Shown piece by piece: positions 6,282-8,027 of a DNA stretch of 8,027 nt; the stretch's first letter is position 1; each line of letters begins with the position of its first letter. The translations under genes were made by a program, and so were the position numbers. The notes under the pieces were generated by a model, which saw only the letters and a list, made by a program, of their open reading frames with translations, was not told where the DNA came from and did no database searches. Source of the stretch: Gemmatimonadota bacterium (GTDB lineage Bacteria > Gemmatimonadota > Gemmatimonadetes > Gemmatimonadales > GWC2-71-9); the NCBI GenBank assembly GCA_003220955.1, contig QHTW01000131.1, positions 1 to 8,027 of the forward strand, in the 5' to 3' direction.

Positions 6282-7913
6282 AGTCAATCGCCTGTAGTTG
6301 ACGTCGATCACGGCGAGACGCGCGAGGTGCTTCGCCAGGCGCCCACGGAAATCGGCGAAATCCTTCTGCTCCCTTGGCGTCCAGGCGACTTCCGAAAGCG
6401 CCACGAGCCGGGGAAACACCATGTACTCGACGTTTCTGGGTGTTCGCTGGTATTCGGTCCAGATCTGCCCCTGCGTGCCGAGCACGTGCCTGGCTTGCAG
6501 GGAATCGAGCGCCGGCGGGATCGGCTCGTAGGCGTAGACGGTGTCGAGCGGCAGGAAGCCGCCGATCGCGAGCGGCTCGCGCGCGGTGTCCTGTGACTGG
6601 TAATAATCGAAATACGTGTTCGATGTGGGGGTCATGACCACGTCGTGGCCGGCCTGCGCCGCCGCGACGCCGCCGTCGATGCCGCGCCACGACATCACGA
6701 CGGCGGAGCGCGGCAGGCCCGGCGCGAGCACCTCGTCCCAACCGACGGCGCGACGGCCGCGCGATTCGAGATAGCGCCCGATGCGTTGCGTGAAGTAGGT
6801 CTGCAATCGCTCGGGATCGTCGCTCGCGAGGCTGCGCATCAGCGCGCGCGAACGCGCCGATTGCAGCCACTGCGCCTTCACCACTTCGTCGCCGCCGATG
6901 TGGATGTAGGCGCCGGGAAAGAGCGCGATCGTTTCCGCGAGCACGTCTTCGAGGAACGCGAATGTCGAATCCTCGAGCGAATACACGTTGTCGTAGATTC
7001 CCCAGTCGGCGGGCACTCGCGTTGCCGGCGCCGCAATCGCGGCGAGCTGCGGATAGGCGGCGATGGCCGCCGAAGCGTGGCCCGGCATCTCGATCTCGGG
7101 CACGACCGTGATCGCACGCGCCGCGGCGTACGCCACGATGCCGCGCACCGTCTCCTGCGAGTAGTAGCCGCCGTAGAGGCGCGGGCGTCCGGTCGCCGGA
7201 TCGATGTCGCGGCCTCCCGCCCCCGCCGGCACTCTCCATGCGCCGACCGAAGTGAGGCGCGGATACTTGCGGATCTCGAGGCGCCACGCCTGGTCGTCCG
7301 TGAGATGCCAATGCAGCACGTTCAGCTTGTGCGCCGCCATCGCGTCGAGGAACTTGAGGATGAACTGCGGCGACTGGTAATGGCGCGCCGAATCGAGCAG
7401 CAGCCCGCGCCAGGCGAAGCGCGGCGCGTCGTCGATGGAGAGGGCGGGGATCGTCATCGCCTCGCGCGGCTGCGAGAACGCGATGAGCTGCCAGAGCGTG
7501 ATGCCGCCGTAGAAAAGCCCCGCGCGCGTCGCCGCGGTCACCTCGATCCTTCGCGGCGTCACCTCGAGGCGGTAGCCTTCCGCGCCCGACGCAGACGACG
7601 CATCGCGCCGCAGGTTGATCTCGCCGTCGCGCGCCTCGCCCGCGGCCACCGCGAGCCGCAGACCGCGCGTCTTGCGAAAGAACTCGGCGAGTGTCGCGGC
7701 GGCGCCGCGCGCCTCGGCGTCGCCGCCGACCGCGACGATCGTGGTCGCGCGCCCGAGCGCGAATTCTCCGGCGGCACGCGCGATCTTCGCGGGATTGGGA
7801 ATCACCGCCGGCTCGTCTTGGGCGACTGCGCACGCGGACGCCACGATCAGCAAGGAAAGGAGGGCGGAGCTGAATCGCCCCGCCCTCAAGAGGGGCCTCA
7901 CCCCTGGGAGCAT
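6276..7913 (-). CDS. GH20 beta-N-acetylhexosaminidase, secreted
   Basis: A full-length 545-residue exo-hydrolase that removes terminal GlcNAc or GalNAc from chito-oligosaccharides or glycans by substrate-assisted catalysis. The signal sequence (residues 1-31) ends in AVAQ; ASAC at 25-28 could alternatively be a lipobox. The GH20b domain is about 35-155 and the TIM barrel about 160-515. Key residues seen are Asp174 and Arg177 in LLLDSARHY, HWHLTDDQAWRLEI (201-214), EIEMPGHA, the catalytic Asp342-Glu343 in HIGGDEV, Trp392, Trp409 in MSWRG, and WTEY (485-488). The ATG at 7913 has no ribosome binding site. TTG at 7889 (537 residues) has GGGGTGAGG just upstream and still leaves a complete signal peptide, so it may be the true start. 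It lies 19 bases after the TonB receptor stop and is probably co-transcribed with it. Confidence 0.95.
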   Translation of the reverse strand: MLPGVRPLLRAGRFSSALLSLLIVASACAVAQDEPAVIPNPAKIARAAGEFALGRATTIVAVGGDAEARGAAATLAEFFRKTRGLRLAVAAGEARDGEINLRRDASSASGAEGYRLEVTPRRIEVTAATRAGLFYGGITLWQLIAFSQPREAMTIPALSIDDAPRFAWRGLLLDSARHYQSPQFILKFLDAMAAHKLNVLHWHLTDDQAWRLEIRKYPRLTSVGAWRVPAGAGGRDIDPATGRPRLYGGYYSQETVRGIVAYAAARAITVVPEIEMPGHASAAIAAYPQLAAIAAPATRVPADWGIYDNVYSLEDSTFAFLEDVLAETIALFPGAYIHIGGDEVVKAQWLQSARSRALMRSLASDDPERLQTYFTQRIGRYLESRGRRAVGWDEVLAPGLPRSAVVMSWRGIDGGVAAAQAGHDVVMTPTSNTYFDYYQSQDTAREPLAIGGFLPLDTVYAYEPIPPALDSLQARHVLGTQGQIWTEYQRTPRNVEYMVFPRLVALSEVAWTPREQKDFADFRGRLAKHLARLAVIDVNYRRLTP

Positions 7914-7933
7914 ACAGCCGGGCGATTTCGCCC
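7873..7933 (-). promoter_or_regulatory. Overlapping inverted repeats around the GH20 translation start
   Basis: On the minus-strand transcript, GGGCG-AAAT-CGCCC (7920-7933, with outer bases) can form a hairpin overlapping the TonB receptor stop. Its AATCGCCC half (7920-7927) can instead pair with GGGCGATT at 7873-7880. Between them, AGGGG-TGAGG-CCCCT (7891-7905) and CCCTC-TT-GAGGG (7883-7894) are two further hairpins that share bases and exclude one another. They would cover, respectively, the GGGGTGAGG Shine-Dalgarno candidate and the TTG 7889 start candidate. No U-run follows, so none looks like a classical terminator. In GC-rich DNA such pairings also arise by chance. Confidence 0.35.
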
Positions 7934-8027
7934 TAGAACTTGACCCTCACAGTGAAGTAGTACTGCCGGCCGTTCGAGTAGAACGCGCGCGGCTGGTCGG
8001 TGTTGGCGCCGTACATCTTCAGTATCG
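7933..8027 (-). CDS. TonB-dependent receptor, C-terminal end only
   Basis: The last 30 codons before a TAG stop (7933-7935) read YGANTDQPRAFYSNGRQYYFTVRVKF after a few residues. Alternating hydrophobic residues ending in a terminal Phe (FTVRVKF) are the last beta-strand of an outer-membrane barrel, recognised by the Bam machinery. The phrase QPRAFY just before it is typical of carboxypeptidase-regulatory TonB-dependent receptors of Acidobacteriota and related groups. That family assignment rests on only 30 residues. Such receptors import ligands such as oligosaccharides or siderophores across the outer membrane. The adjacent GH20 gene on the same strand suggests an amino-sugar oligomer as ligand. 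Confidence 0.7.
   Translation of the reverse strand, partial: ILKMYGANTDQPRAFYSNGRQYYFTVRVKF

Noticed and set aside
5371..7833. 820-codon open frame on the minus strand across GH16 and GH20
   Set aside because: Arg-rich low-complexity shadow, a consequence of GC-rich third positions; the true GH20 frame has all catalytic motifs.
7920..7933. Rho-independent terminator between TonB receptor and GH20
   Set aside because: A short GC hairpin exists, but no U-run follows and the GH20 start is within 10 bases; treated as a possible regulatory structure only.
6645..7943. 432-codon plus-strand frame antisense to GH20
   Set aside because: Composition is Arg/His/Ala-rich with no recognisable motif; antisense shadow.
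1..8027. tRNA or rRNA genes, insertion sequences, CRISPR arrays, att sites
   Set aside because: I saw no tRNA or rRNA-like segment, transposase, terminal inverted repeats with target duplications, or regularly spaced repeats on either strand.
1..8027. A wholly novel defence or mobile system
   Set aside because: Every sizeable region is accounted for by known protein families or recognisable remnants; no cluster of unknown proteins is present.

Overview
The window is a dense, GC-rich stretch from a Gram-negative bacterium. An outer membrane is implied by the C-terminal end of a TonB-dependent receptor at the right edge and by a probable lipoprotein glycosidase. The gene content (NtrYX-like two-component pair, secreted DUF4440 protein, Tat-signal SGNH hydrolase, GH16 and GH20 glycosidases, TonB receptor) fits an Acidobacteriota-like soil organism. 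That placement is inference from gene style only. No gene-free stretch exceeds 60 bases.

Left part, minus strand (1-1484): a membrane sensor histidine kinase overlaps, by an ATGA junction, the receiver domain of a response regulator that runs off the window. The pair most resembles NtrY/NtrX-type regulators.

Middle, plus strand (1541-6279): seven closely spaced or overlapping reading frames form a probable operon. They are a YjbQ/UPF0047 protein, a frameshifted and internally deleted DUF4440 gene, a GNAT acetyltransferase, an endonuclease III-like gene that has lost its catalytic core by apparent in-frame deletions, an intact 12-helix APC-superfamily permease, a Tat-exported SGNH/GDSL hydrolase and a GH16 beta-glucanase-like lipoprotein. 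Three of the four joints from the GNAT gene onward are 4-base ATGA or GTGA overlaps; the last is a 17-base overlap.

Right part, minus strand (6276-8027): a full-length GH20 beta-N-acetylhexosaminidase lies directly downstream of a TonB-dependent receptor. It converges on the GH16 gene with the two stop codons sharing a CCTTAAGG palindrome. Receptor, GH20, GH16 and SGNH hydrolase together suggest outer-membrane uptake and extracytoplasmic breakdown of amino-sugar and beta-glucan polymers, possibly fungal or microbial cell-wall material.

No wholly new system is evident. The most noteworthy points are the cluster of internally deleted genes at 1965-3301, the accidental reading-frame fusion it creates, and the competing inverted repeats around the GH20 translation start.
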